Shown here piece by piece: positions 23,681 through 30,249 of a stretch of DNA of 40,012 bases; the stretch's first letter is position 1, and every line of letters starts with the position of its first letter. A program made the position numbers and the translations under genes. Under the pieces are notes generated by a model. It was given only the letters and a program-made list of their open reading frames with translations, had not been told where the DNA came from and made no database searches. Source of the stretch: a virus; the IMG/VR virus record IMGVR_UViG_3300044957_001619, positions 1 to 40,012 of that record; one strand, written 5' to 3'.

Positions 23681-23790
23681 CAGGCCGCCTCGTCAGAAGC
23701 GGCGCCGTCGTCGTTCGCGGCGTCTTCGATGTCGATCTGACCGTCATCGTCATCGTCTTCTTGAGCGCCGAAGATGGTCTTGCCGGGCAT
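23680..23790 (-). CDS. 36-residue acidic small protein
   Basis: Starts MPGKTIFGAQEDDDDDGQID at 23790 and ends AANDDGAASDEAA. Both ends are coupled to neighbours by TGATG overlaps, so it is almost certainly translated. Five consecutive Asp in the middle and a tag-like C-terminus make up most of the protein. No family is recognised. It could be a DNA-mimic-like or purely regulatory peptide; that is speculation. Confidence 0.65.
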   Translation of the reverse strand: MPGKTIFGAQEDDDDDGQIDIEDAANDDGAASDEAA

Positions 23791-24269
23791 CAGCGCTTCC
23801 CCGATGCCGAAACGCAGTGGTGGTAGAGCGCCAGCAGCGGACGGAGGGCGTCCTTGATGTGCGGGAGCGAAGCCACAGCATCTTGCTGGCTGAAGCCGTC
23901 TGCATCGGCAGCACGGCGGATGATTTCGCCGACAGCCTCTCCGCTCTCGACTGAGAAGGCGGCGACGTGGGCCTGCAAGGCGGCTTCATCAATCACGCCC
24001 GATGGGACGAAGACGCCGCCGGCCTTCAGCGCGATGTGCTCGGCGAGAGCGACGCCGCCTTTTTCCGCCAAGGCGCAGGCGTCAGCGAATGAAAGGTTGG
24101 TGCGGGCGTTCGCCGCCGCGTCTTCATCGCTCACGGTGTAAGCCCACCATGGTTTGCGGTTCACCGCCGTCGCCATCGCATCGGCGCCGCCCAGCTGATC
24201 CATCGCGCGGCTGATCGCTGACCAGATCGTCCCGGGCGTGCGCGGCTTCATCGGAGAGAAGTTCGACAT
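23790..24269 (-). CDS. CII/CP76-like phage regulatory protein
   Basis: 159 residues starting MSNFSPMKPRTPGTIWSAIS. The pattern AISRAMDQLGGADAMATAVN ... LSFADACALAEKGGVALAEH ... ALKAGGVFVP resembles phage regulatory protein CII of the CP76 (PF06892) type, a helix-turn-helix activator family. AGGG precedes the ATG. Likely role: lysogeny-phase transcription control. Residue-level confidence is modest because only the spacing of hydrophobic blocks supports it. Confidence 0.6.
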   Translation of the reverse strand: MSNFSPMKPRTPGTIWSAISRAMDQLGGADAMATAVNRKPWWAYTVSDEDAAANARTNLSFADACALAEKGGVALAEHIALKAGGVFVPSGVIDEAALQAHVAAFSVESGEAVGEIIRRAADADGFSQQDAVASLPHIKDALRPLLALYHHCVSASGKR

Positions 24270-24328
24270 TTGTTGCCCTAAAGGCTGAGCTTCGGTTCAG
24301 GGGTGAGGGTGGGGGACCGGCGCCGTAC

Positions 24329-24559
24329 TCAGGCAGCCGGTTCAGGCTGGTTGGCGGTTTCGGGATGGGGTTCAGAATTGGCGGCGTCAGGCTGTGGCTT
24401 GGGTATGCCGATGCTGCAGATGACTTTGACGTCGGCCCGCTGAGAGAGATCACGAGCCTCTGCGGCCTGACGTTCGGCGAGGAGGACGCCGCGGAGGAGA
24501 GGCCGGTGCGGCTCCCTTGTCGGAAGCCGTGGCGTTATCGTTCGCCGCGTCAGCAGCAC
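24329..24559 (-). CDS. possible small early protein in a shifted frame
   Basis: 76 residues if the GTG at 24559 is used. The C-terminal 50 residues look coding: LLAERQAAEARDLSQRADVK, then VICSIGIPKPQPDAANSEPH, ending ETANQPEPAA. The first 20 overlap the tail of the 24450-24977 gene in another frame, and no good ribosome site was seen. It may be an independent overlapping gene or the true continuation of the upstream gene after a frameshift. Confidence 0.4.
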   Translation of the reverse strand: MLLTRRTITPRLPTREPHRPLLRGVLLAERQAAEARDLSQRADVKVICSIGIPKPQPDAANSEPHPETANQPEPAA

Positions 24560-24977
24560 GTTCCTGGGCCTTGGCCTTCAGCGCCCGGCTGTGTTCCAGC
24601 AGCGTTTTGCCAGCCTTCTCCAGCCGCGCAGCGTTCCACAGGAGTTCGTCGTGAGTGAGCGCCGAGGTCAACTTGTAAACCGGGTCGGAACCCTTCGGCG
24701 TCGGGACCGGGTAGCGCTCCTGCAGTGCGTTAGCGAACAACTCGCCCTGCGCCTCGTTCGGCGAACTGGTGGCGGCGCCGTAGCGCTTGCCAAGCCGGGC
24801 CCGCGCCATCTGCTTCAGATGCTCGAGGGAAGCATAGGCCAGATGAGGTTCGGCTTGGGCACCGCCATAGCGGTCGTGCAGGATCAGCGCGACCGATGCG
24901 GCGGAGATGACCTCCACTCCGTCGTGCTGTTCGATCACGTCGTTGATGTCGGTGGCGATTTGTTCGTGCAGGCTCAT
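24450..24977 (-). CDS. unknown early protein with internal tmRNA-tag-like sequence
   Basis: 175 residues from ATG 24977 (MSLHEQIATDINDVIEQHDG), overlapping the previous stop by ATGA; a longer upstream reading is implausible. The N-terminal half is helical, with SLEHLKQMARARLGKRYGAA. Near the C-terminus AANDNATASDKGAA appears, exactly the length and layout of the Caulobacter tmRNA tag. It is followed by a low-complexity basic run (SPPRRPPRRTSGRRGS) that looks like out-of-frame translation. A lost stop codon or frameshift just after GAA would explain this. Confidence 0.65.
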   Translation of the reverse strand: MSLHEQIATDINDVIEQHDGVEVISAASVALILHDRYGGAQAEPHLAYASLEHLKQMARARLGKRYGAATSSPNEAQGELFANALQERYPVPTPKGSDPVYKLTSALTHDELLWNAARLEKAGKTLLEHSRALKAKAQERAADAANDNATASDKGAAPASPPRRPPRRTSGRRGS

Positions 24978-25687
24978 TCGGGCTGCTCCAGGCTGGAAAG
25001 GGCGGCGATCACGTGAGGGACGAGACGCAACACATCGGCGCGCATGGCGTCGGTCATGTCGGTCAGGACGGGGGCGAGGGGGCGCGAAAGGTATCCGTCG
25101 TTCTCGAAGTCCCGGAGGGTGCCCCACAGCCACAGCGCGGCATCGGAGACGCGGGGCTTGGGGGCAGGATCGCGGACTTGGGCGCGGGCTTCCTGTGCCT
25201 GCTTCAGCATCCCGGTCGTGGTCGCTTTCTCAGGACCGGACAGGGCCTTTTCAAAGACGGGTTCCGGAATGTCCGCCAGGGCCTGATAGCGGCTCGCCTG
25301 CTGGCGGCTCATGCCCTGTTCGGAAAGCGCGGCGGCATAGGGAGAGGGGCCGCGAGAACGGGCCAGTTCGGAGATGGAGACGTTCGTCTCATCGGTGGAC
25401 GAACGTCCCATCGCTTCATTGGCGCGGACGGCCTTTTCAGCCGGTTCTGTCCTGGCGAGTTCCTTCAACAGTTCCCCGACCCGACGCTCGGCGCGAAGAC
25501 GGACGTTCGCCGCCTCACGCTCAGCATCCAGATTTCGGGCCTGCCGATAGTAGGCCTCCAGCGCCAGCGCCTTGTCGCGGATGTCCTTGGCTTCATCGAC
25601 GCGAACGCACTCGGCAATCGCCGTGCACATGCGTTCGTAGAGGGCGAGACCCTGACCGGCCTCGGGGGCGAGGGCCAGCGCCGTCAT
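24974..25687 (-). CDS. conserved phage/plasmid-type unknown protein
   Basis: 237 residues starting MTALALAPEAGQGLALYERM. The N-terminal 90 residues (ECVRVDEAKDIRDKALALEA, YYRQARNLDAEREAANVRLR) match a helical module common in phage and mobile-element proteins of unknown function. The middle has GMSRQQASRYQALADIPEPV, a possible DNA-binding helix-turn-helix reminiscent of ParB-type modules. The C-terminus is helical. It is the second gene of the left early operon; function is unknown. Confidence 0.75.
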   Translation of the reverse strand: MTALALAPEAGQGLALYERMCTAIAECVRVDEAKDIRDKALALEAYYRQARNLDAEREAANVRLRAERRVGELLKELARTEPAEKAVRANEAMGRSSTDETNVSISELARSRGPSPYAAALSEQGMSRQQASRYQALADIPEPVFEKALSGPEKATTTGMLKQAQEARAQVRDPAPKPRVSDAALWLWGTLRDFENDGYLSRPLAPVLTDMTDAMRADVLRLVPHVIAALSSLEQPE

Positions 25688-25899
25688 GCCGCGCGCTCCG
25701 AAGCGGCGTCATCGTTGGCGGCCTTCATCTCAGAGAGCGCGTCGCACACGCGTTCAAAGCTCTTGAGTGTGGGCGAGACCTTCCCTTCCTTCCACTTCCA
25801 CCACAGCGACGGGTGGACCTTCGCGTGGCGCAAGACACGTGGCGGGGTGATCCGAGCGGCTTGGCAGTCCGCTTCAAACTGGCGCAGGAGATGTGACAT
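25684..25899 (-). CDS. Cro-like small repressor
   Basis: 71 residues starting MSHLLRQFEADCQAARITPP, a compact helix-turn-helix (PPRVLRHAKVHPSLWWKWKE). It is the first gene of the left early operon and divergent from the S24 repressor, with the operator palindrome 10 bp upstream of its ATG; these are the marks of a Cro protein. No Shine-Dalgarno is visible, and the predicted transcript start is within a few bases of the ATG. The C-terminus MKAANDDAASERAA resembles the tmRNA tag, which would give a short-lived regulator. Confidence 0.75.
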   Translation of the reverse strand: MSHLLRQFEADCQAARITPPRVLRHAKVHPSLWWKWKEGKVSPTLKSFERVCDALSEMKAANDDAASERAA

Positions 25900-25908
25900 G
25901 ACGCGGAA

Positions 25909-25936
25909 GGTGCCGCATTAATGCTGCACCTGTCAA
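25909..25936 (-). promoter_or_regulatory. left early promoter with repressor operator
   Basis: A 22-bp near-perfect palindrome (25909-25930: GGTGC-n-GCATTAATGC-n-GCACC) directly follows a consensus -35 box TTGACA on the minus strand (25936-25931). With a 17-bp spacer the -10 would fall at about 25913-25908 and transcription start near 25901, just before the Cro-like gene. A repressor bound here would block the left operon. Confidence 0.75.
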
Positions 25937-25986
25937 CGCTTTCTTGCGGCTCAGATGCCGCCTTCTCCCCTGCTAGTCCGCTTTCC

Positions 25987-26673
25987 ATGGATGCAGCGGC
26001 GGCGATTAGAGAATGGATGAAGGCTGTCCTGGCTGAAAAGTCGTGGACAGCTCGCAAGTGGGCGCAGGTGGCCGAATTATCGCCCTCTACCGTGCAGCGC
26101 CCCCTCAAGGAGGACTACGCCAATGTCACCTCCACGAGGACGCTTCTGAAACTCGCGCGCGCCGCTGGCGTGTCGCCGCCGGACATCGGGGTGGCATCCG
26201 CACCCGCCCCTGAGTCCATGGAGCTTCCGATTGCCTATGAGGTGGCGGCCGGGGCGTGGCTGGCGGCTGACGAGGTGCGGGACGAGCCTTATGGGTACGC
26301 CGAGGCCCAGCGCATCGCGCCTTTTGTCGACTTTCCGCAGTGGTTGGAGCGTGTCGTCGGGGACTCCATGGATCGGCGCGTTCCCCCTGAGGCGCTAATC
26401 CACGTCGTGGACGCCATCGCCCTGGGGTATGCGCCCCGCGACCGGGATCTGGTGGTGGTGATCCGGCGCCGCGCCGGCGGCCAATTTTTTGAACGCTCGG
26501 TTAAGGAGGTCGAGGTGAACCGCGAAGGGATTCGTCTCTGGCCTCGATCACACAATCCGCGCTGGCAGGAGCCGCTCGAGTATCGCGCCGGGCTCAATGA
26601 CGACGAAGAGGCGGAGGTCGAGATCGTCGGGCTGGTTATTCGCGCGTATATCAGCACCCTGAGCCAGTACTGA
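25987..26673 (+). CDS. S24-type phage repressor (CI/LexA-like)
   Basis: 228 residues from ATG 25987 (MDAAAAIREWMKAVLAEKSW); an earlier ATG at 25921 lies inside the operator and adds only a non-conserved leader. The N-terminal 65 residues form a helix-turn-helix (ARKWAQVAELSPSTVQRPLK). The C-terminal S24 domain shows a possible Ala-Gly autocleavage bond in YEVAAGAWLAAD (88-89), catalytic Ser127 in VVGDSMDRR and Lys173 in FERSVKEVEV. It would hold lysogeny and be inactivated by RecA during SOS. It is transcribed divergently from the Cro-like gene. Confidence 0.9.
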   Translation: MDAAAAIREWMKAVLAEKSWTARKWAQVAELSPSTVQRPLKEDYANVTSTRTLLKLARAAGVSPPDIGVASAPAPESMELPIAYEVAAGAWLAADEVRDEPYGYAEAQRIAPFVDFPQWLERVVGDSMDRRVPPEALIHVVDAIALGYAPRDRDLVVVIRRRAGGQFFERSVKEVEVNREGIRLWPRSHNPRWQEPLEYRAGLNDDEEAEVEIVGLVIRAYISTLSQY

Positions 26674-27032
26674 GTTAGACAACCTGCTCAGTGGTGAGAT
26701 CGGTGTGACCGGACATAGGACCGCTCCCCGGCGGCCTTAGCCTACCGAGGGCGGTCCAGTCCGGGGCTTGTCTGCTCAGTGGAGCCGACCGGCGCTTACG
26801 GACCTCGAGGTGCCGACACGGCCCGCGAGTTGGTGGCTGCTTTCAGCGATGTGTCTCGCTGGCGGTCGGGGCTCCACCTTTCGGACTCCCCTTTGGCACG
26901 ACCGCATCCCGTGGTTCCTACTCCCGCGCCGCCACCGTTATCCGTCCGGTTCATCGGGAGCCCGCGCTTAGTTCCTGCGCGGGAAGGCAAACGACTCAAC
27001 AGACGCATACTTGAGCGTGTTCGCGCAGCCTG
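26674..27032 (+). other. structured intergenic region with weak small reading frame
   Basis: About 360 bp without a convincing gene. It holds an 11-bp direct repeat CTGCTCAGTGG (26684-26694 and 26772-26782) that brackets an imperfect hairpin, GGACCGC ... GCGGTCC (26718-26757). A perfect 7-bp GC stem, CCCGCGC/GCGCGGG, lies at 26961-26983. A weak frame from GTG 26779 to 27033 (84 residues, EGKRLNRRILERVRAA at its end) has no ribosome site. It may contain the repressor's terminator or a small RNA. Confidence 0.4.
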
Positions 27033-27120
27033 ACAAGCGCATGGTTGCGGCACATTCACTTTGCGTTCTGGCAAGTGCCGCTTTTTTGCGGTTGACGGAG
27101 CGCCGCATTATTGCTTCACT
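27033..27120 (+). promoter_or_regulatory. right early promoter with operator array
   Basis: A -35-like TTGACG at 27092-27097 is followed by an operator at 27099-27120 that matches the 25909 palindrome at 17 of 22 positions (CGCCGCATTATTGCTTCAC). A second partial site lies at 27074-27095 (AGTGCCGC core) and a third half-site in the other orientation at about 27033-27054 (TGCGGCAC). The layout resembles a lambda-type multiple operator. It would drive the plus-strand operon starting at 27145. Confidence 0.65.
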
Positions 27121-27144
27121 CTCTCCATCAACCGGGAGAGACCG

Positions 27145-27615
27145 ATGTCCATCCAACCCGCCACCGCCACCCGATCCGCCGTGCTGGAAACCGCCCGCTC
27201 GCTGATCGGCACCGCCTACGCCAGCGCCCAAGACGCTGAGACCTCCTTCAACGGCTGGACCATGATCGCCCGCTGCCTCGGCAGCCGGGCCCTGACCTTC
27301 GCCCCCGGCTGGGGGCCGCGTGAGCGCTCCATCGCTCTGAACACCTTCCTGGGTCGCGGCATGGCGCCGATCGCCCTGGCCCAGGCCAAGCCCGGCGACG
27401 TGCTGGTCTTCAACATGGGCCGTGACGGTTTCCATGCCGGTGTCCTCTCCGACATCAACGGCCCCGAACCCAAGATGATCTCCTGCCAGCTAGGCCGGGC
27501 CGTCTCGGAAAGCTGGGTCGGCAAGTTCTGGACCGACAAGCTGGTCGGCGTGTTCACGACGGCCCCGCGCGCTTTGACCGCCAACGACAACGCTCTGACG
27601 AACGAGGCGGCCTGA
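27145..27615 (+). CDS. NlpC/P60-like protein, possibly without nucleophile
   Basis: 156 residues starting MSIQPATATRSAVLETARSL; GGGAG lies upstream. The middle matches C40-type proteins: SLIGTAYASAQDAETSFNGW (19-38), then QAKPGDVLVFNMGRDGFHAG with the likely catalytic His. The usual D-C nucleophile site aligns with N36-G37 here; the only nearby Cys is C44 (ARCLG). It may be a degenerate or non-catalytic relative. First gene of the right operon. The C-terminus LTANDNALTNEAA resembles a tmRNA tag. Confidence 0.6.
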   Translation: MSIQPATATRSAVLETARSLIGTAYASAQDAETSFNGWTMIARCLGSRALTFAPGWGPRERSIALNTFLGRGMAPIALAQAKPGDVLVFNMGRDGFHAGVLSDINGPEPKMISCQLGRAVSESWVGKFWTDKLVGVFTTAPRALTANDNALTNEAA

Positions 27616-27617
27616 CC

Positions 27618-27935
27618 ATGGAACGCCTCGACACCATCTTGGGCCGGGTTCTGACCCGCGCTTCCGGCAATATCGACATGGCGGACGTTCCGCCCTGCCG
27701 CATCGTTTCCTTCGTCGCTGAGGGCGACCGCATACTGTGGCGCCATAACCGACGCTGGCTGACGATCAAGGAAGCCCGTGATCTGGTCCCCGAAGTGTCG
27801 GATCTCGCCGTCCGTGCCGCCGATCCGCTGGGCATCAGCATCTATGAGAACCAGCTTCTTGATCTGGTCAGGGCCATTCGGGCGGCGGAAGGGTTTGTCC
27901 CGACGCCTCCGGCGAACATGGCGAGGGCGGCGTGA
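27618..27935 (+). CDS. unknown early protein
   Basis: 105 residues starting MERLDTILGRVLTRASGNID, two bases after the previous stop. Segments CRIVSFVAEGDRILWRHNRR and LVPEVSDLAVRAADPLGISI suggest a small alpha/beta domain. No family is recognised. The C-terminus PTPPANMARAA ends in AA like many early proteins here, but the AND element is incomplete. Co-transcribed with its neighbours. Confidence 0.7.
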   Translation: MERLDTILGRVLTRASGNIDMADVPPCRIVSFVAEGDRILWRHNRRWLTIKEARDLVPEVSDLAVRAADPLGISIYENQLLDLVRAIRAAEGFVPTPPANMARAA

Positions 27936-28249
27936 TGGGCGAGCTTCCCTACATTCCGATCACCGATCAAGCCCAATACGCTGACATTGCAGACCGCTGC
28001 GCTGACACGACCTGCGATTTCATGGACGGCTTGCATGCCCTAGAGGCCGCAATCTCCGGCTCAACTGACGCGGGACCGATGATCCAAGGCGTGTTCCTGG
28101 GTCTCATCACCTACGCCATGACCATGTCGGATATGACCGTAGAGAGGCTTCGCGCCGATCTGCTCGTCATGTTTGACCAGCTCGCGCCGCAGATCGCGAT
28201 GCAGATGGCCGCTGAGGCTGCTGGCGGACACATGGCAGGTGAAGCATGA
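27935..28249 (+). CDS. unknown small early protein
   Basis: 104 residues from ATG 27935, which overlaps the previous stop (TGATG); a GTG one codon upstream is also possible. Starts MGELPYIPITDQAQYADIAD. Met-rich helical C-terminal half (MTMSDMTVERLRADLLVMFD). Acidic overall, no recognisable domain. Confidence 0.7.
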   Translation: MGELPYIPITDQAQYADIADRCADTTCDFMDGLHALEAAISGSTDAGPMIQGVFLGLITYAMTMSDMTVERLRADLLVMFDQLAPQIAMQMAAEAAGGHMAGEA

Positions 28250-28449
28250 CCCGCCACCCCATCACCGGCGCCCTTTCGAACCCCGAATGGGACCAAGTCA
28301 GGGACCGCTGGAACGAGCGGTATTGCAACGCAGTGATGGCCGCAAGCCGTCCTGAACCGAAGCCCCGCCGCTACCCCATCAACCTGATCAAAGCCTCTCT
28401 GGTCCTTGCGGCTGGGTGCGTGGTGATCAGCGCCTTCTGGCTTCTGTGA
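28246..28449 (+). CDS. small tail-anchored membrane protein
   Basis: 67 residues starting MTRHPITGALSNPEWDQVRD, overlapping the previous stop (ATGA). The first 45 residues are polar and basic; the last 20 are a hydrophobic helix (KASLVLAAGCVVISAFWLL) ending at the C-terminus, an N-in tail-anchored arrangement. Could be an accessory lysis or exclusion protein; nothing decides which. Confidence 0.7.
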   Translation: MTRHPITGALSNPEWDQVRDRWNERYCNAVMAASRPEPKPRRYPINLIKASLVLAAGCVVISAFWLL

Positions 28450-28476
28450 ACACCCTTCAATCCTAGAGGAAATCCA

Positions 28477-29118
28477 ATGACCGACACGCACATTGCCGAC
28501 ACTTCAGAGTTGGCCGACCTGCACGACTTCGACGAGGGCGAGTCTCCGCGTGAAGACCTGACAGCCACGACCGCAAGCGATCCTGAGGCCAAGATCGAGT
28601 TCCATGTCCAGATGCGGTCTTGGACCGTTCGAGACATGGAAGAGCTGGTGATCGAGGCAGCGGCCCGCCAACTCGTGGGTCGCAACGCCAGCGAAGGCGC
28701 TCTCGCCAAGGCCGTTCAAGAGGCGGCCATACGCCAGATCACCGCCAGGGCTGACGCGAAGATGGCGGCGGTCTCAGAGCAGATCATCGACCAGCCCGTG
28801 ATGGCCGGGCCGGGCTCAAAAGAGCCTGTGACCATGCGGGACATGATCGGCCTCTATGCCAAGGAATATCTGACTGAGATCGTCGGCCCAGACGGCAAAA
28901 TCTCGACGGATTACTACGGCCGCCAGTCCGGCAAACCCCGCATGGTCTGGATTGTAGAGCGTGCTCTCGACAGCAAGTTCAAGGCCGAGATCGAGAAGGC
29001 GACCAAGGACGCCATTCTCGAAATCCAGACAGCGATCCGAGCCCAACATGTCGCTTTGGTCAAGGCTGAAACGGCCCGCATTCGTGACGCCATCGCCAAG
29101 GCCACGGAACCGCAATGA
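28477..29118 (+). CDS. unknown early protein, recombination-module neighbour
   Basis: 213 residues starting MTDTHIADTSELADLHDFDE, with AGAGGA upstream. Acidic N-terminus, then a helical body (MRSWTVRDMEELVIEAAARQ, QEAAIRQITARADAKMAAVS) and a long C-terminal helix (KAEIEKATKDAILEIQTAIR). The helical layout resembles phage proteins that lie before RecE/RecT genes, but the family is not recognised. It overlaps a tiny membrane gene by ATGA. Confidence 0.75.
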   Translation: MTDTHIADTSELADLHDFDEGESPREDLTATTASDPEAKIEFHVQMRSWTVRDMEELVIEAAARQLVGRNASEGALAKAVQEAAIRQITARADAKMAAVSEQIIDQPVMAGPGSKEPVTMRDMIGLYAKEYLTEIVGPDGKISTDYYGRQSGKPRMVWIVERALDSKFKAEIEKATKDAILEIQTAIRAQHVALVKAETARIRDAIAKATEPQ

Positions 29119-29222
29119 CCCGCCGCTATCTCATCGCCCTTGTATGGGCCGCCGTCATCATTGGCTGTGTGGCGACCTGGGCTCTCGCGATCAGCTTCAT
29201 CGGGACGCTTCTGACCCGGTGA
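29115..29222 (+). CDS. 35-residue membrane peptide
   Basis: Starts MTRRYLIALVWAAVIIGCVA and is almost entirely one transmembrane helix after three basic N-terminal residues. ATGA overlaps with the preceding gene, and its own stop overlaps the next start, so translation is very likely. Function unknown; could be a small holin-like, spanin-like or inhibitor peptide. Confidence 0.65.
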   Translation: MTRRYLIALVWAAVIIGCVATWALAISFIGTLLTR

Positions 29223-29296
29223 ACGGCCTTTCCCTTCTTGTCCTAGCCGCTGGGGTTCTGGCGGTCCTTTCAATCCCATTGAGACGCGAGCGATGA
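29219..29296 (+). CDS. 25-residue membrane peptide
   Basis: GTG start at 29219 overlaps the previous stop (GTGA); its stop overlaps the RecE-like start (ATGA). The product begins MNGLSLLVLAAGVLAVLSIP and ends LRRER, one hydrophobic helix with a basic C-terminal end. The opposite charge arrangement to the 35-residue peptide suggests the two helices may insert in opposite orientations. Confidence 0.55.
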   Translation: MNGLSLLVLAAGVLAVLSIPLRRER

Positions 29297-30249
29297 CCCT
29301 TCACAACCCCCTCCCGTTGCCCGCCAGCGGCAAAATCAGCGAGCCGGGCGTTTATGCCTTGCCGATCGATCTTTATCACACCGACATCTGCCGGGGTCCG
29401 TCCGTCAGCAGCAGCGGCCTCCGCACGATCTGGGCGGAAAGCCCGGCGCACTTTTGGGCGCGTTCGGCCCTGAACCCGAAACGGCTCCCCGCCGAAGACA
29501 ACCCGGCCTTTTCGGTCGGTCGCCTCGCTCACAAGCTGCTGCTGGAGGGCAGGGAGGGGCTGGAGCAGGACTTCGCCATCCGGCCCGATGAATGGACGGA
29601 CTGGCGCACCAAGGCCGCCCAGGTCTGGCGTGACGAGCAAATCCTCGCCGGTCGCACCGTCATCACTCCGGCCGATCTGGAAACCGTAACCAGCATGGCC
29701 GAAAGCCTGGGCCGTCACCCCCTGGTCAAGGCGGGCATCCTCGACGGCTTCGTTGAGCGCTCGCTGATCTGGAAGGATGCGGAAACCGGGATCTGGCTCA
29801 AGTCCCGGCCTGACGTCATTCCGAACGGCTCCGGGGACTACGCAGACCTGAAGACGACCTCAAGCGTCGCCACCCGCGCACTGGAGCAGTCGCTCGCCAG
29901 CTTCGACTATGCAATGCAGGGGGCAATCGTCGGCATGGCGTCCGAGGCGGTTCTCGGCATCCCCATGCAGTCGTTCTCGCTCGTCTGGGTCGAGAAGACG
30001 GCGCCATTCTGCGTCCGCATCACCACCCTGACGCCCGCTGATCTGGAGCGCGGACGCCTGCAGGTCCGCGCCGCCCTGCGCACCATGGCCCGCTGTCTGG
30101 AGACTGGCGAATGGCCCGGTCCAGGCGGCGACAGGCGAGACGCCGAATATCTCGCTCTCCCGGCCTATGCGGCCAAGCGGATCGACACCGAGCTTGAGCT
30201 GCAAGACGCCGAAGCCAACGACAACAACCGCCACAACGAGGCCGCCTGA
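29293..30249 (+). CDS. RecE-like PD-(D/E)XK exonuclease
   Basis: 318 residues starting MTLHNPLPLPASGKISEPGV. Features of the phage DUF3799/RecE nuclease family: YHTDICRGPSVSSSGLRTIW, then FSVGRLAHKLLLEG, and the catalytic block SRPDVIPNGSGDYADLKTTS (D ... D-x-K). It makes 3' single strands for annealing. Directly coupled to the RecT-like gene (TGATG). The C-terminus AEANDNNRHNEAA resembles a tmRNA tag. Confidence 0.88.
   Translation: MTLHNPLPLPASGKISEPGVYALPIDLYHTDICRGPSVSSSGLRTIWAESPAHFWARSALNPKRLPAEDNPAFSVGRLAHKLLLEGREGLEQDFAIRPDEWTDWRTKAAQVWRDEQILAGRTVITPADLETVTSMAESLGRHPLVKAGILDGFVERSLIWKDAETGIWLKSRPDVIPNGSGDYADLKTTSSVATRALEQSLASFDYAMQGAIVGMASEAVLGIPMQSFSLVWVEKTAPFCVRITTLTPADLERGRLQVRAALRTMARCLETGEWPGPGGDRRDAEYLALPAYAAKRIDTELELQDAEANDNNRHNEAA

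Noticed and set aside
26684-26782. CTGCTCAGTGG direct repeats as attachment-site ends of an integrated element.
   Set aside because: Only 88 bp lie between them, without any gene, and no integrase is in the window.
26779-27033. 84-residue reading frame in the intergenic region.
   Set aside because: GTG start without ribosome site, mixed codon usage and overlapping hairpins; mentioned only as a weak possibility.
30220-30235. CCACAACGAGG as a third copy of the conserved box TAACCACAACGA.
   Set aside because: It is coding sequence (RHNEAA) of the RecE-like gene and has no adjoining hairpin.
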